The translations under genes and the position numbers were made by a program. 64,000 nt of DNA, from NCBI RefSeq assembly GCF_025370775.1, contig NZ_JAMXEX010000018.1:20263-84262 (forward strand), in the 5' to 3' direction. This DNA comes from Ancylothrix sp. D3o (lineage in GTDB: Bacteria; Cyanobacteriota; Cyanobacteriia; Cyanobacteriales; Oscillatoriaceae). The notes beneath the pieces are model-generated. The model did not search any database. It saw only the letters and a list, made by a program, of their open reading frames with translations, and was not told the origin of the DNA. Below, in pieces: positions 1 to 9,500 of this stretch; within the stretch, counting starts at the first letter, position 1, and each line of letters begins with the position of its first letter.

Positions 1-972
1 TTCTACCCGTTCGCGTAAATTGGAATCCGCAGCATGAACGGCATCTTCATCAACCAAATGTAAAAACACGCGCTGGGCATCAATATTAGAAATCACGCCT
101 TTTTTCGCACGATATTCTTGCCCACCTTTTACCCGAACACCAACCGCACGCCCGTCATCAACTAAAATCTTTTCTACTGCTTGATCGGTGAGAATTTTTC
201 CGCCTTCAGCTTGCACCAAATTAACCAAAGCAGCGGTTAAAGCACCCGTTCCGCCACGCGGTCTTGCCATGCCCGGATTATGACGCATTGCCATCATAAT
301 TGCCCCCACAGAAATCGTTTTTTGTGAAGGCGGTGCACCTAATTCTGAGGCAAGTCTTGCCAGAGGTGCTTTGAGGAATTCTTCATCAAACCACTCTTCT
401 AAAATATCGCGGGGACTTGTAAACATCGTGCGAACAAAATCTAGGGTTTTATCTGGCCCGCCAATTACAGAAAGTAAATCTTGCAGTTTGGCCGCATCAT
501 AGTTGCCGGCCATATCAATTACAGATTTCGGTGGGGCATTAAATATTGGAATCATTGCTCCAATTACTCGCTGCCAAAAATCAGTAAATTCTTTATATTT
601 TTTGGCATCACGTTCGTTGTAGCGAGCAATTTCAGCACAAGTTTTTTCCAGGGAACGGTGGGCTAAAAAATACTTGCCGTCGGGATGAGGACAAAACACA
701 ACGGGGTCACAATAAAGATATTTTAAGCCGTATTTTTTTAACTCTAATTCTTCGACAACCGGCCCCAAGTGAATAAATTCATGGTCGATAGCGCAAAGGT
801 TAAATTTAAACCCAGGCGCTTCCTCTGGCATAGCTTCCTCGGTTGTGGCTGCACCACCGGGAATCGAACGTTTTTCTAATAGCAAAACGCTGTATCCTGC
901 TTTCAGTAAGTAAGCGGCACAGGTTAACCCGTTGTGACCGGCACCGATAATTACTACGTCGTAGGTTTCCAT
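1..972 (-). CDS. crtO: CrtO-type beta-carotene ketolase, 3' end cut off by the window edge
   Basis: This reading frame runs off the left edge of the window. Translation of the minus strand from the ATG at 972 gives 324 residues of a phytoene-desaturase-like FAD oxidoreductase. A dinucleotide-binding GxGxxG motif lies at residues 10-15, in the context IIGAGHNG. The reading closely resembles cyanobacterial CrtO as I remember it from Synechocystis, including segments such as CAIDHEF and ARPRGGTGALT. CrtO introduces a 4-keto group into beta-carotene on the way to echinenone and canthaxanthin. The family is about 540-560 residues long, so roughly 40% of the C-terminus lies outside. An AGGAG ribosome-binding site sits about 8 nt before the start. 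The P450 gene lies upstream on the same strand, but a strong hairpin separates them. Confidence 0.88.
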   Translation of the reverse strand, partial: METYDVVIIGAGHNGLTCAAYLLKAGYSVLLLEKRSIPGGAATTEEAMPEEAPGFKFNLCAIDHEFIHLGPVVEELELKKYGLKYLYCDPVVFCPHPDGKYFLAHRSLEKTCAEIARYNERDAKKYKEFTDFWQRVIGAMIPIFNAPPKSVIDMAGNYDAAKLQDLLSVIGGPDKTLDFVRTMFTSPRDILEEWFDEEFLKAPLARLASELGAPPSQKTISVGAIMMAMRHNPGMARPRGGTGALTAALVNLVQAEGGKILTDQAVEKILVDDGRAVGVRVKGGQEYRAKKGVISNIDAQRVFLHLVDEDAVHAADSNLRERVE

Positions 973-1029
973 TCACAAAACTCCTAGATTACGAATTGCG
1001 TTAATCTTACAAAACTTTACAATTTACCA

Positions 1030-1063
1030 GGCTCTACCACCCGATAGAGATTGTGGTAGAGCC
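1030..1063 (-). terminator. Perfect 11-bp hairpin between the P450 gene and crtO
   Basis: GGCTCTACCAC at 1030-1040 is exactly complementary to GTGGTAGAGCC at 1053-1063, with a 12-nt loop. It lies downstream of the P450 stop and just before crtO on the minus strand. There is no clear T-run after it, so it may be a transcription attenuator, an mRNA end stabiliser or a repeat palindrome rather than a classical terminator. Confidence 0.4.
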
Positions 1064-1141
1064 GGCAATACAAAAGTTAGAGAAACCCTTTCTTACTCAG
1101 TTAAAACGTAGGGAGCGCTCCCTTGGAAATAAAGCTAACGG

Positions 1142-2521
1142 TTACAAACTCCCCGCCAGTTGCAATTCTGCTAAGGGACGCCGGCGTTCATTTTTCACCA
1201 CCATTTCCACACCACCGGCCGGCGCAAGCGTCACACCGCGACGTACCGGACGCACCGGCTGATTATTCGCCAAACCTAACTGCCAACGCGATACAATCGT
1301 TGCCAAAATTAACTTCATTTCAAACTGTGCCAAAGCTAACCCTAAACAACGCCGGTTTCCGCCTCCAAACGGCAAAAACTCATAGGGAGAAAATTGCCTT
1401 TCCAAAAATCGCTCTGGTTTAAATAAATGTGGTTCAGGATAAAGCTCTGGTCGGTGGTGAACTAAATAAATACAACCAAACAAAACGGTTCCAGGGTCAA
1501 ACTCATACCCCATCAACTTAAAGGGTGATTTAACAATGCGAGGAAATGTTAACATTGCCACAGGATAAATACGCAGAGTCTCCGAACAAACCGCGCTCAA
1601 ATATGGTAATTTAAAAATAGCCGTTGGGTCTGGATTTTCCCCCAAAGCGTCTATTTCTTGGCGTAACTTTTCTTCGACTTCGGGGTGCCGGTGTATCCAA
1701 TAAAGAGCCCAAGAAAGTGCCGTTGCTGTTGTTTCGTGACCCGCCGCCAAAAGCGTCATCAATTCATCGCATAATTCTTCATTGTTCATGCCTTCTCCAG
1801 CCTCATCACGCGCCTGCAACAACAGCGTTAAAACATCATTGCGCTGGCTATCTAAATTTTGGCGGCGTTCCTCAATCTCGGCCTCTAGGAATTCATCTAA
1901 CTCGCGCCGTTTTCGCAACCAATGACCCCAAGGACTCCAGGAGCCCAAATCTTTTTGTAAAAAGTCAAAAAACAACAAACTCGAACGCAAAGGCGACCCC
2001 AGCAAATCGAGAATTTCTCCTAAAAGTTTCTGAATTTTATAGTAACGTTCCCCTTCATTTAAACCGAAAACTGCGTGTAAAATTACGCCCATCGTCACTT
2101 CTTGCATTACATCCCGAACCGAAAAAGATTCGCCTATTTTCCACCGGCCTGTTGCTTGATTGGTAACATCACAAATCACCTGACTGTAATGGCGCATTCT
2201 TTCTCCGTGAAACGGCGGCATTAAAAGCTGACGTTCGCGCCGGTGTTTTTCTCCATCCATTAAAAAGAGGGACTTATCCCCCACCAAAGGCCGCAAAATT
2301 TCATTACCGCGACCGGTATCAAATTGCTTTGGATCGGCTGTAAATAACTCTTGAATACCCTGCGGATGATTAATAAATACGAAAGGGCTGACATTGCTAA
2401 CTTGAGTTGTAAAAATGTCGGGATAACGCGAGGCAGCGTTATTCATATAAGCCAGCGGATCACCTACCCACTGTATTTTTTGGATAAAGGAAGGCGTTTC
2501 AATCCTATTAGGTAATTTCAT
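1142..2521 (-). CDS. Cytochrome P450, CYP110-like
   Basis: A 459-residue soluble P450 with all diagnostic motifs. The I-helix oxygen-activation motif AGHETT is at residues 260-265. The K-helix ETLR is at 314-317. The heme-binding loop FGGGNRRCLG is at 385-394, with Cys392 as thiolate ligand. There is no N-terminal membrane anchor, as usual for bacterial P450s. The general pattern (PFGGGNRRCLG, long C-terminus) resembles the cyanobacterial CYP110 family, whose members oxidise fatty acids, alkanes or terpenes; the substrate here cannot be read from sequence. The ATG at 2521 gives a normal family length. It is transcribed toward crtO, but a role in carotenoid modification would be speculation. 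Confidence 0.9.
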   Translation of the reverse strand: MKLPNRIETPSFIQKIQWVGDPLAYMNNAASRYPDIFTTQVSNVSPFVFINHPQGIQELFTADPKQFDTGRGNEILRPLVGDKSLFLMDGEKHRRERQLLMPPFHGERMRHYSQVICDVTNQATGRWKIGESFSVRDVMQEVTMGVILHAVFGLNEGERYYKIQKLLGEILDLLGSPLRSSLLFFDFLQKDLGSWSPWGHWLRKRRELDEFLEAEIEERRQNLDSQRNDVLTLLLQARDEAGEGMNNEELCDELMTLLAAGHETTATALSWALYWIHRHPEVEEKLRQEIDALGENPDPTAIFKLPYLSAVCSETLRIYPVAMLTFPRIVKSPFKLMGYEFDPGTVLFGCIYLVHHRPELYPEPHLFKPERFLERQFSPYEFLPFGGGNRRCLGLALAQFEMKLILATIVSRWQLGLANNQPVRPVRRGVTLAPAGGVEMVVKNERRRPLAELQLAGSL

Positions 2522-2583
2522 TGCGGGGTAGAAGTAATATTTTTTGTCTCCACTATTCTAATAGTTTTCCCAATTACCAGCTT

Positions 2584-2622
2584 ATAAAAAAGTAGGGACA
2601 CCGTTGCTGGTGCCCCTACCTT
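2584..2622 (-). terminator. Rho-independent terminator downstream of the pseudokinase gene
   Basis: GTAGGGACACC (2592-2602) pairs with GGTGCCCCTAC (2609-2619) around a 6-nt loop with one mismatch. Read on the minus strand, the stem is followed by TTTTTTAT. This fits termination of the gene that stops at 2734. Confidence 0.72.
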
Positions 2623-2733
2623 TTGTAAACTCTCACAACACACTCCACCCCAGAAGCCGGAATCAAATCATGCAAGATTTATTTAAAATAAATATGAATT
2701 TCAGACCGGCTTTGTCGTTATACAAGATTAACT

Positions 2734-4650
2734 TCAAGTGGTCAGGAAAACCGCACCCGGATTAATTTCTTGCATAAAATCGCCCGGATTCAAACCAAGG
2801 GCCATATCGCCTAAAGGCGGCAAAGCAGCCCTGGGAGATCCCGACCGTTGAGCCGCAGGAGCCACCGGCACACCAGAGCGACTTTTGCCTTTACCGCGCA
2901 ATCTTTTCGCAAAATCAACCCGCTTAGCTTGAGCAGTCGTGTAAGCCTTCGTATCCTTGGGAACTTGTTTAAGCGTTTTAATCGCCCCGTTATAATCTTT
3001 GACCTGCGCTCGCTTATAAGCTTGTTGAAGCAAACGCTGTCCAATCACCTCATTTTTAATTTGCTGCTTTTGACTATATTCATCAATTTTGACTTTAATT
3101 TTGGCATAATTTGGCAGCCCTTTAGGAATTTGAGAAAGTGCCTTTATTGCCCCTGTAAAATCTTTAGCCTTAGCTTTTTCACTTGAAACCTTAATTAACT
3201 TGTTAATTTCTGGGGCGAGGGCAGTTGTGGCTTGTTTAACCATTGGCTCAACTTTTTTGTGCCAAGTGGGAAGCGCCGGCAACTTATCTGCTTCTGCCAA
3301 TACATCTCGCCAGCGTTTTTCTGAACTAGCTTTTTTTACTTTGGCAACTTGTTGGTTTGCCAAATTCAAAGTTTTTTCCCACTCAATCGAGGCATCTTTG
3401 GCTTGATAATAAGCCGCACTGTAGCGAGGAACTTCTGTGGCTAATTTAATTGCTCCTTTGAGATCGCCGGCCTTATACTCTTGCGTTGCTTTTGCAAACG
3501 TATCTAAACCAGGATCAACCGGCGCCGCCAGCAACAAATTATACATCCCAAAGGCCAGGGCCACCGCATTTGCCCCCATCCCAGCCACAAGTCCCGCTGT
3601 CACGAGCAAGCAGCCACCAGAAGAGCGAGTTTTAGCTTTTTGGGGGCTGTCTGACTTAACGCTCTTGCTGCGATCTAAGGGCGAGTGCTCGGCCTTCGCT
3701 TCTACGGGGCTACTGGGGGGGAGAAGTTGATCTGCCTTTTCTTCTACGGAGCTACTGACGGGCAGAGATTCATTACTTAACCATAAATCCCGCGTCAAAT
3801 CTTCAACATCTAACAGCACTTCTGAAGGCAAATCGGCTGGTTGATTTTGTTGCTCTTGACGAGTAAAAAATGACCAGAGATTTTCCAAGACTTGGTTATC
3901 AAAATAAAATTTTAATTCTTCCTCGCTTATGCCGGTTTGGGCCCGCATTCCAATCAAAGCCAAAGCATAAATATCTGTTTTGGCAGAAGGTTGATAAAGC
4001 GAGTCAAAACTAAAAGGTAAATAAGGATTTTTGTCAATCGGTTGTAAGGCAGAAGTGGATGCTAAATTATTTTCTTCGGGTGTCCAAGCTGAATTTTCTT
4101 CTAAGAGAAAATGGCTAAACGGTGGCAGCCAAACATCTTTACTAAGGGCAAAGCCTGTGACAATTAACTTGCCATCAGAAAGCCGGCGGATAATTTTTTC
4201 GGGTTTAAGATCGCCATGAAGCACTCCCAAACTGTGAGCATATTGCAAGACTCCCATGAGGTCTTGGAGCATTGCCGTTACGTCGTTTTGGCTCCAAGGT
4301 TGGCCGGTTATGAGTTCAGCAGATAAGGGTTGACCTTCGGTAAATTCTTCCACCCAATAGAAGCTTTTTCCTTGATAAAAACTTGCTAATAAAGTGGGTA
4401 TTTGTTGGTGGAGGCCAAGGAGTCTGAGGGTTTCGCCAAACTGTGCCAGAACTTCACCTGCTTCTGACCAATTGTTGAGGTAAGTTTCAGGAATTGGGAT
4501 TTCTTTAACAATACATTTAGGATGGCCGGTTTCGGCTGTATCGAGCGCTAAATAAGTAGTCGGAACTGAGGGAGGTTCCAAGACGCTGATTACTTTATAA
4601 CGCCCGTCTAATAACGTGCCTAACAAAGGCTTTAACATTAATTTTGTCAT
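2734..4650 (-). CDS. Membrane-anchored degenerate Ser/Thr kinase (pseudokinase) with repeat tail
   Basis: A 638-residue protein read from the ATG at 4650; a GTG at 4665 would add five residues. Residues about 10-260 have a eukaryotic-type protein-kinase fold: the ATP-binding lysine is probably K49 in CIVKEI, and the catalytic loop is HGDLKPEK (145-152). The metal-binding Asn of the loop is replaced by Lys152, the DFG Asp by Thr (TGF, 165-167), and the glycine loop is degraded. It is therefore probably catalytically dead. A linker follows, then a transmembrane helix near 346-373. About 240 residues of alpha-helical repeats come next, each around a core like KDxxGAIKxLxQVPK and ending near an AY motif. 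The extreme C-terminus contains LNPGDFMQEI. The downstream-coded neighbour (4897-5826) carries the same tail module, so the pair probably arose by duplication. A signalling or scaffolding role is an inference. Confidence 0.82.
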   Translation of the reverse strand: MTKLMLKPLLGTLLDGRYKVISVLEPPSVPTTYLALDTAETGHPKCIVKEIPIPETYLNNWSEAGEVLAQFGETLRLLGLHQQIPTLLASFYQGKSFYWVEEFTEGQPLSAELITGQPWSQNDVTAMLQDLMGVLQYAHSLGVLHGDLKPEKIIRRLSDGKLIVTGFALSKDVWLPPFSHFLLEENSAWTPEENNLASTSALQPIDKNPYLPFSFDSLYQPSAKTDIYALALIGMRAQTGISEEELKFYFDNQVLENLWSFFTRQEQQNQPADLPSEVLLDVEDLTRDLWLSNESLPVSSSVEEKADQLLPPSSPVEAKAEHSPLDRSKSVKSDSPQKAKTRSSGGCLLVTAGLVAGMGANAVALAFGMYNLLLAAPVDPGLDTFAKATQEYKAGDLKGAIKLATEVPRYSAAYYQAKDASIEWEKTLNLANQQVAKVKKASSEKRWRDVLAEADKLPALPTWHKKVEPMVKQATTALAPEINKLIKVSSEKAKAKDFTGAIKALSQIPKGLPNYAKIKVKIDEYSQKQQIKNEVIGQRLLQQAYKRAQVKDYNGAIKTLKQVPKDTKAYTTAQAKRVDFAKRLRGKGKSRSGVPVAPAAQRSGSPRAALPPLGDMALGLNPGDFMQEINPGAVFLTT

Positions 4651-4751
4651 AGAACAACTTTCCACAGCCGCTCTTAATAAATCGCTAATTAGGGTTGAGT
4701 TTTTCGGGGGATGAGGGATTGGGATTTACCACTCCCCAAAAAAACAGGTAA

Positions 4752-4783
4752 AACAATGAGGGGTGCAAAGTGAATGCACCCCT
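4752..4783 (-). terminator. Hairpin terminator after the 309-residue membrane protein gene
   Basis: AGGGGTGC (4759-4766) and GCACCCCT (4776-4783) form a perfect 8-bp stem with a 9-nt loop. On the minus strand a T-rich stretch follows. It sits about 115 nt past the stop at 4897. Confidence 0.6.
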
Positions 4784-4896
4784 GTTCTGCCGATTGTGGT
4801 TGCCGGTGGGGAGGCTTTTGGCCTTTCCCAGCGCTAACAAAGTGTTTAAGAGCTTGAGTTTTTTCTCAGCCAGTAAGACAGAACTATCAATTACTT

Positions 4897-5826
4897 TCAG
4901 CCTCCCAATTGCGTTTTCGGGAGAGAAAATACAAGTGGCTGAGTGGAAATTTCTTGAGGAATGTCGCCTGGATTGAGAGTTGCAGACGCCGATGCGTGGA
5001 GAGCGACTTGAGGAAATGTGTTACCAGCGGCAATTAATTGGCGCTGTTTTTGACTATACTCAGCGACTTTAGCGGGTACTTTTGTATAGGCAATGGTATC
5101 TTTAGGAATTTGTTTCAGCGAGCCGATGGCCGCGTCAAAATCTTTTGCTGATGCTTTGTTGTAGGCAGTTTGCAAGAGTTTATGGGCTTGGACTTCACGC
5201 GAAAGTTTTTGTTGTGCGGTTGGATCAGCTTTGGTAACTGTATTGGTGGCGCTTTGGTGGTTGAGAGTCTGTGCTTGTTCGTAAGAAGGTTGTAATTTGT
5301 TGTCTGCTTGGGCGTGCAATTGAGGCCCAGATAATTGTGCTGTCTCACTTATGGGCGATTGAGGAGAGGCGTACATTAGATAGCCGCCGATGGTGAGAGC
5401 GAGGAAATTAACAGCCACACCGGCACTGATGGCAGCGCGGGGAGAAATTTGAACTTCCTCGTTTTCGGTGACTGGTGCTAAGACGGTGGGAGGGCTGGCC
5501 GGTGGGGCCGGTTCGACATTTTCTTGAGGTGCACTGGAAGCGCGGAAAAAGCTTAATCGACCGCAACCATCATCTTTGAGATAGTGAAAAACGCGACGAT
5601 TGCCTGTGGTGGTTTGCTGCTGCCAAATTAATTCAGGTGTGTTTTGGTGGGGAGGGAAAACAGACGGTTGGGGGCTGAGCGACTCGACGGTTCCCATGAC
5701 AACCGATACCTCCATTGATTGGTTTTCTTGGAGGTGACAATTTTGGCCGGCCAAAATGCCGGTTTCCACCCTCACAAAGTGATTATCCTGTTTTTTGTTC
5801 AGGCGTTGAGTCATTTTGTATTCCAT
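4897..5826 (-). CDS. Unrecognised membrane protein sharing its C-terminal module with the neighbouring pseudokinase
   Basis: I do not recognise this family. Starting at the ATG at 5826, preceded by AGAGGAAAG, gives 309 residues; the frame is open to 5922 but that start has no clear ribosome-binding site. Residues 1-100 are soluble. A Pro-rich segment follows at 100-125, then one transmembrane helix near 134-152. A polar linker leads to a single helical repeat at about 215-263 (AKDFDAAIGSLKQIPKDT), which matches the last repeat of the upstream-numbered pseudokinase. The tail LNPGDIPQEI matches its LNPGDFMQEI. It lacks the kinase domain entirely. The two genes are separated by about 250 nt with a terminator between them, so they are probably separate transcripts. 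Confidence 0.75.
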   Translation of the reverse strand: MEYKMTQRLNKKQDNHFVRVETGILAGQNCHLQENQSMEVSVVMGTVESLSPQPSVFPPHQNTPELIWQQQTTTGNRRVFHYLKDDGCGRLSFFRASSAPQENVEPAPPASPPTVLAPVTENEEVQISPRAAISAGVAVNFLALTIGGYLMYASPQSPISETAQLSGPQLHAQADNKLQPSYEQAQTLNHQSATNTVTKADPTAQQKLSREVQAHKLLQTAYNKASAKDFDAAIGSLKQIPKDTIAYTKVPAKVAEYSQKQRQLIAAGNTFPQVALHASASATLNPGDIPQEISTQPLVFSLPKTQLGG

Positions 5827-6550
5827 AAACGGTATCTTTCCTCTAATTGGGGTAGTAAAAATCACCGCACTCTTAAAATAATGTCGGTCTAAGGACTTTG
5901 AGGCGATTTCTGACAAAAACATCTAGGCTACACTCTACCGTAACCTCAACCGATTATCGGGAGAGGGGCTTGACCCACATCTTCAGTGTGCCGCTCTCGC
6001 CGTCTTGGCTCTAGGCTTTTTTACAATTTGTTAAAAAGCTAGGAGGGTAATAAATGAATTACAATCTATTTAAAAAATAAGCCGATTTTATTTCAGGGTT
6101 TTGTCAGCAACTTTTGAGAATATCCACATCAGTGAGCAGGCCAGCAGCGGCCTATTCTAGTGATGGGGCTTTCTTCTTCACAGCTTCCAACAAAATTATC
6201 ACTGGGCATTTTTGGCAAAAAAGTTATAAAGAAATAAGTTCTGCTCTGATGGAAATATTTCGGCTTATTATTTCTTTATAAAACCTTTAATGACAAACAA
6301 GCAAGCGAACTGTAAATGAAACTACAAACCACCAACCTAAGTGATTAAGGCCACAAAAATTTACAGCCATGCTTTAAACTTGAGTTAACCCCTTGAAGGT
6401 AGAGGCCGGCTAAACGAATAAAAGTTTTTATTGGCTAGTCTGGATGTTTTGAGCAAGAGCATTTAGCTGCAAGCATAAAAACAAAGTTTAGCGAGGCTAA
6501 TTTTTAAAGTCAATTTTTTTTCAAAATTCACCGCTTTTTTAAATACTGCA
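5827..6550. other. Long intergenic region upstream of the giant histidine kinase
   Basis: About 720 nt lie between divergent genes. It is AT-rich and holds no convincing coding frame. A small perfect stem, AGGCC-AGCAGC-GGCCT, occurs near 6139-6154. It must contain the promoters of both neighbours, but I cannot place them with confidence. Confidence 0.4.
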
Positions 6551-9500
6551 ATGACAAATAACAATCCCGCCCATATTTTAATTGTCGATGACAGTCCAAG
6601 CAATTTACGGTTTTTATCAAAAATTTTAACTGATCAAGGATATAGCGTGCAAAGAGCGATCTCAGGAAACGTAGCTCTTAATGCGGTAAAAGCTAAGTTG
6701 CCAGACATCATTTTACTGGATATTCTTATGCCGGAAATGAACGGCTATGAAGTGTGTCAATTTTTAAAATCGCAACCAGAAACCAGCAACATTCCCGTTA
6801 TTTTTATTAGCGCCCTTCAAGAAATAAGCGCTCAAATTCAAGCCTTTGAAGCGGGGGGTGTAGATTATATTACAAAACCGTTTCACATTGATGAAGTTCT
6901 TATCCGTGTTGAAAATCAATTACGCTTGCAATTTTTGCAAAAACAACTCAGTGAACAAAACGCCAGACTGCAACAGGAAATTCAAGAACGCCGGCGCGTT
7001 GAAATTGAATTAAGCAACCGAGAAAAGCTCAATCAATCGATTTTAAACTGCGCGCCGGTGGGAATTTGCTTGACCGATGAAAACGGCTATTTTGTGCAAG
7101 TAAACCCCGCCTATTGCGAATTGTATGGATTTACAGCAGAAGAATTAATTGGTCAACCTTTTACGATTCATTTTCCCGATTCTGATACCTCAGAAATTTC
7201 GTTTATATTGCAAGAATATAAAAATTTTATTTGCACAAGCACTGAAAATCAAACCGGCAAATATTGTGTTTCTCGCAAAGAGGGAACGCAATTGATAGTG
7301 GACATTACTCGCAGTGTGTTTCAACAAGAAGACGGACAAATTTTTGCTGTAACTTCCGTTAAAGACATCACCGAACGCCACAGAGCAGAACAAGAGAAAA
7401 ATCGCTTAGTGCTTTCGTTGCAAAAAAGCAAAGCTTCCTTAGCAGCCGCCCAAAGAGTTGCCCATATAGGAAGCTGGGAATATGACCTAAACACAGGCAA
7501 AATTACTTGGTCAGAAGAACTGTTTCATATCTTTGGGCTAGAGGCAAATCACCGGGAACTAAGCTACCCAGAAGTGGTTAATTTAATTCATCCAGAAGAC
7601 CAGAAATTTTTTCAAGAAACTGTTAAACGCGCTCTGGAAAATCCCAACTTATACGAACTAGAATTCCGCATTTGTTGTCCAGACGGTCAACTTCGGTATG
7701 TAGAAGGAAAAGGAGAACCAGTCATCCGTCAGGGAATGGTGATTCAGTTGTTTGGAACTGCAATGGACATCACCCATCGCAAACAAGTGGAACTGCAACT
7801 GCAAAAACAATTTTACCGCAGTAACCTGCTGCGCCATATCACAGAAAAAATCCGCTCTGAACTAGAAACAAAGAAGATTTTTGAAATAGCGGCAACTCAA
7901 CTGGGGCAAGCTTTTCGAGCAAGTCGATGTTTAATTCACACTTATATTTTGCAGCCAATTCCAAAAATTACTCTGGTGGCAGAATATGTGGTAAATGGCT
8001 ATGAATCGCTCTCAAATTTTGATTTTCCTATCAGCGACTCCCACATACAAAAGTTATTAATGCTTGATAAAGCTAGAGCTTCAAATGATGTTTATAAAGA
8101 CCCTTTGTTAGAAAAAAAACTTTCAATTTTTCGGCAATTTAGAATCAAATCTATGTTAGCAGTTCGCACTTCCTATAAAGGAAAAGCTAACGGAATAATA
8201 GCGTTTCATCAATGTGACGAATACCGAGTATGGACAGAGGAAGAAATTGAATTTTTAGAAGCCATTGCAGCCCAATTAGGAATCGCCATCGCTCAGGCAA
8301 AATTACTAGACAAAGAACAACAAGCGCGCGAGGAACTTGACCGGCAAAACTTACAACTCCAGCAAGAAATTAACATCCGTGCTGTTACCGAAAACGCCCT
8401 GATTCAAAGCGAAAGCAAATATCGTGCCTTGGTGGAATCTTCCCAGGATATTATTTGGTCAGTAGATTCTGAAGGTCGATATACTTTTATTAACCCAGCA
8501 GTTCAACAAATTTACGGCTACGAACCGGCAGAAATGATTGGGCATTTAATGACAGAATTTTTGCCCTCAGAACAAATCGCCAAAGAAGAAAATATTTTAG
8601 AACGCCTCTTGCAGGGCGAATCAATTTTTCATTATGAAACCACCCACCTTACCAAAGACGGAAAAGCGATTTATCTGCTGTTAAATGCTCTGCCATTAAA
8701 AAACGAGCAGGGAAAAATTATTTCGATCATCGGCACAAATAGTGATATCACCGAACGCAAACAAAGAGAAGAAGCCCTAAAATTAATTGTCGAAGGAACA
8801 GCATCTACCACCGGCGATGCTTTTATGCGTTCCTGCGTGCGGTATTTAGCAGAAGTTTTGCAAGTAAAATATGCCTTCATTGCCCAACTGGTAAACGCTG
8901 ATAAAAATACAGTCCATATCCTTTCTTTCTGGCAAGGAGAAACCTGGGGCGCAAATATGCTTTCTGATTCTTCGTCAACCCCCTGCTATGAAGTTTTACA
9001 AGGAAAACCTCATTTTTGTTCTCATTCGCTGCAATCTTTGTATCCAAAAAGTGAAGAATTAGGCATATTTAATGCCGAGAGCTATTGGGGAGTTCCCTTA
9101 TTTGATTTTCAAGGAAAAGTCAGCGGTGTTTTGGCAGTGATGGATACAAAACCGATGACTTATGATGGGGGAGCCGAATCTATTTTAAAAATTTTTGCAG
9201 CCCGTGCCGGTGCAGAAATTGAACGCAAACGAGTTGAAGAAGAATTGATCGAAAGCCAAAAACGCCTCAGTACCCTTGTCACCACCAATGCAGACGGTTT
9301 AATTGTGGTTGATAATCTGGGAATTGTCCAATTTATCAACCCAGCCGGTGAAAAAATATTAGGTCGTAAAGTTTCGGAAATGCTGGGTCAATTATTTGGA
9401 ATTGCTACTCACCCAAACAAAACGACTGTTATAGACATTCCTCACCGTACTGGCGAAATTATCACCGTTGAAATGCAGGTTGTTGATATTGTCTGGAGAA

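Noticed and set aside
1624..2166. 180-residue frame antisense to the P450 gene
   Set aside because: It lies entirely within a well-supported gene on the other strand.
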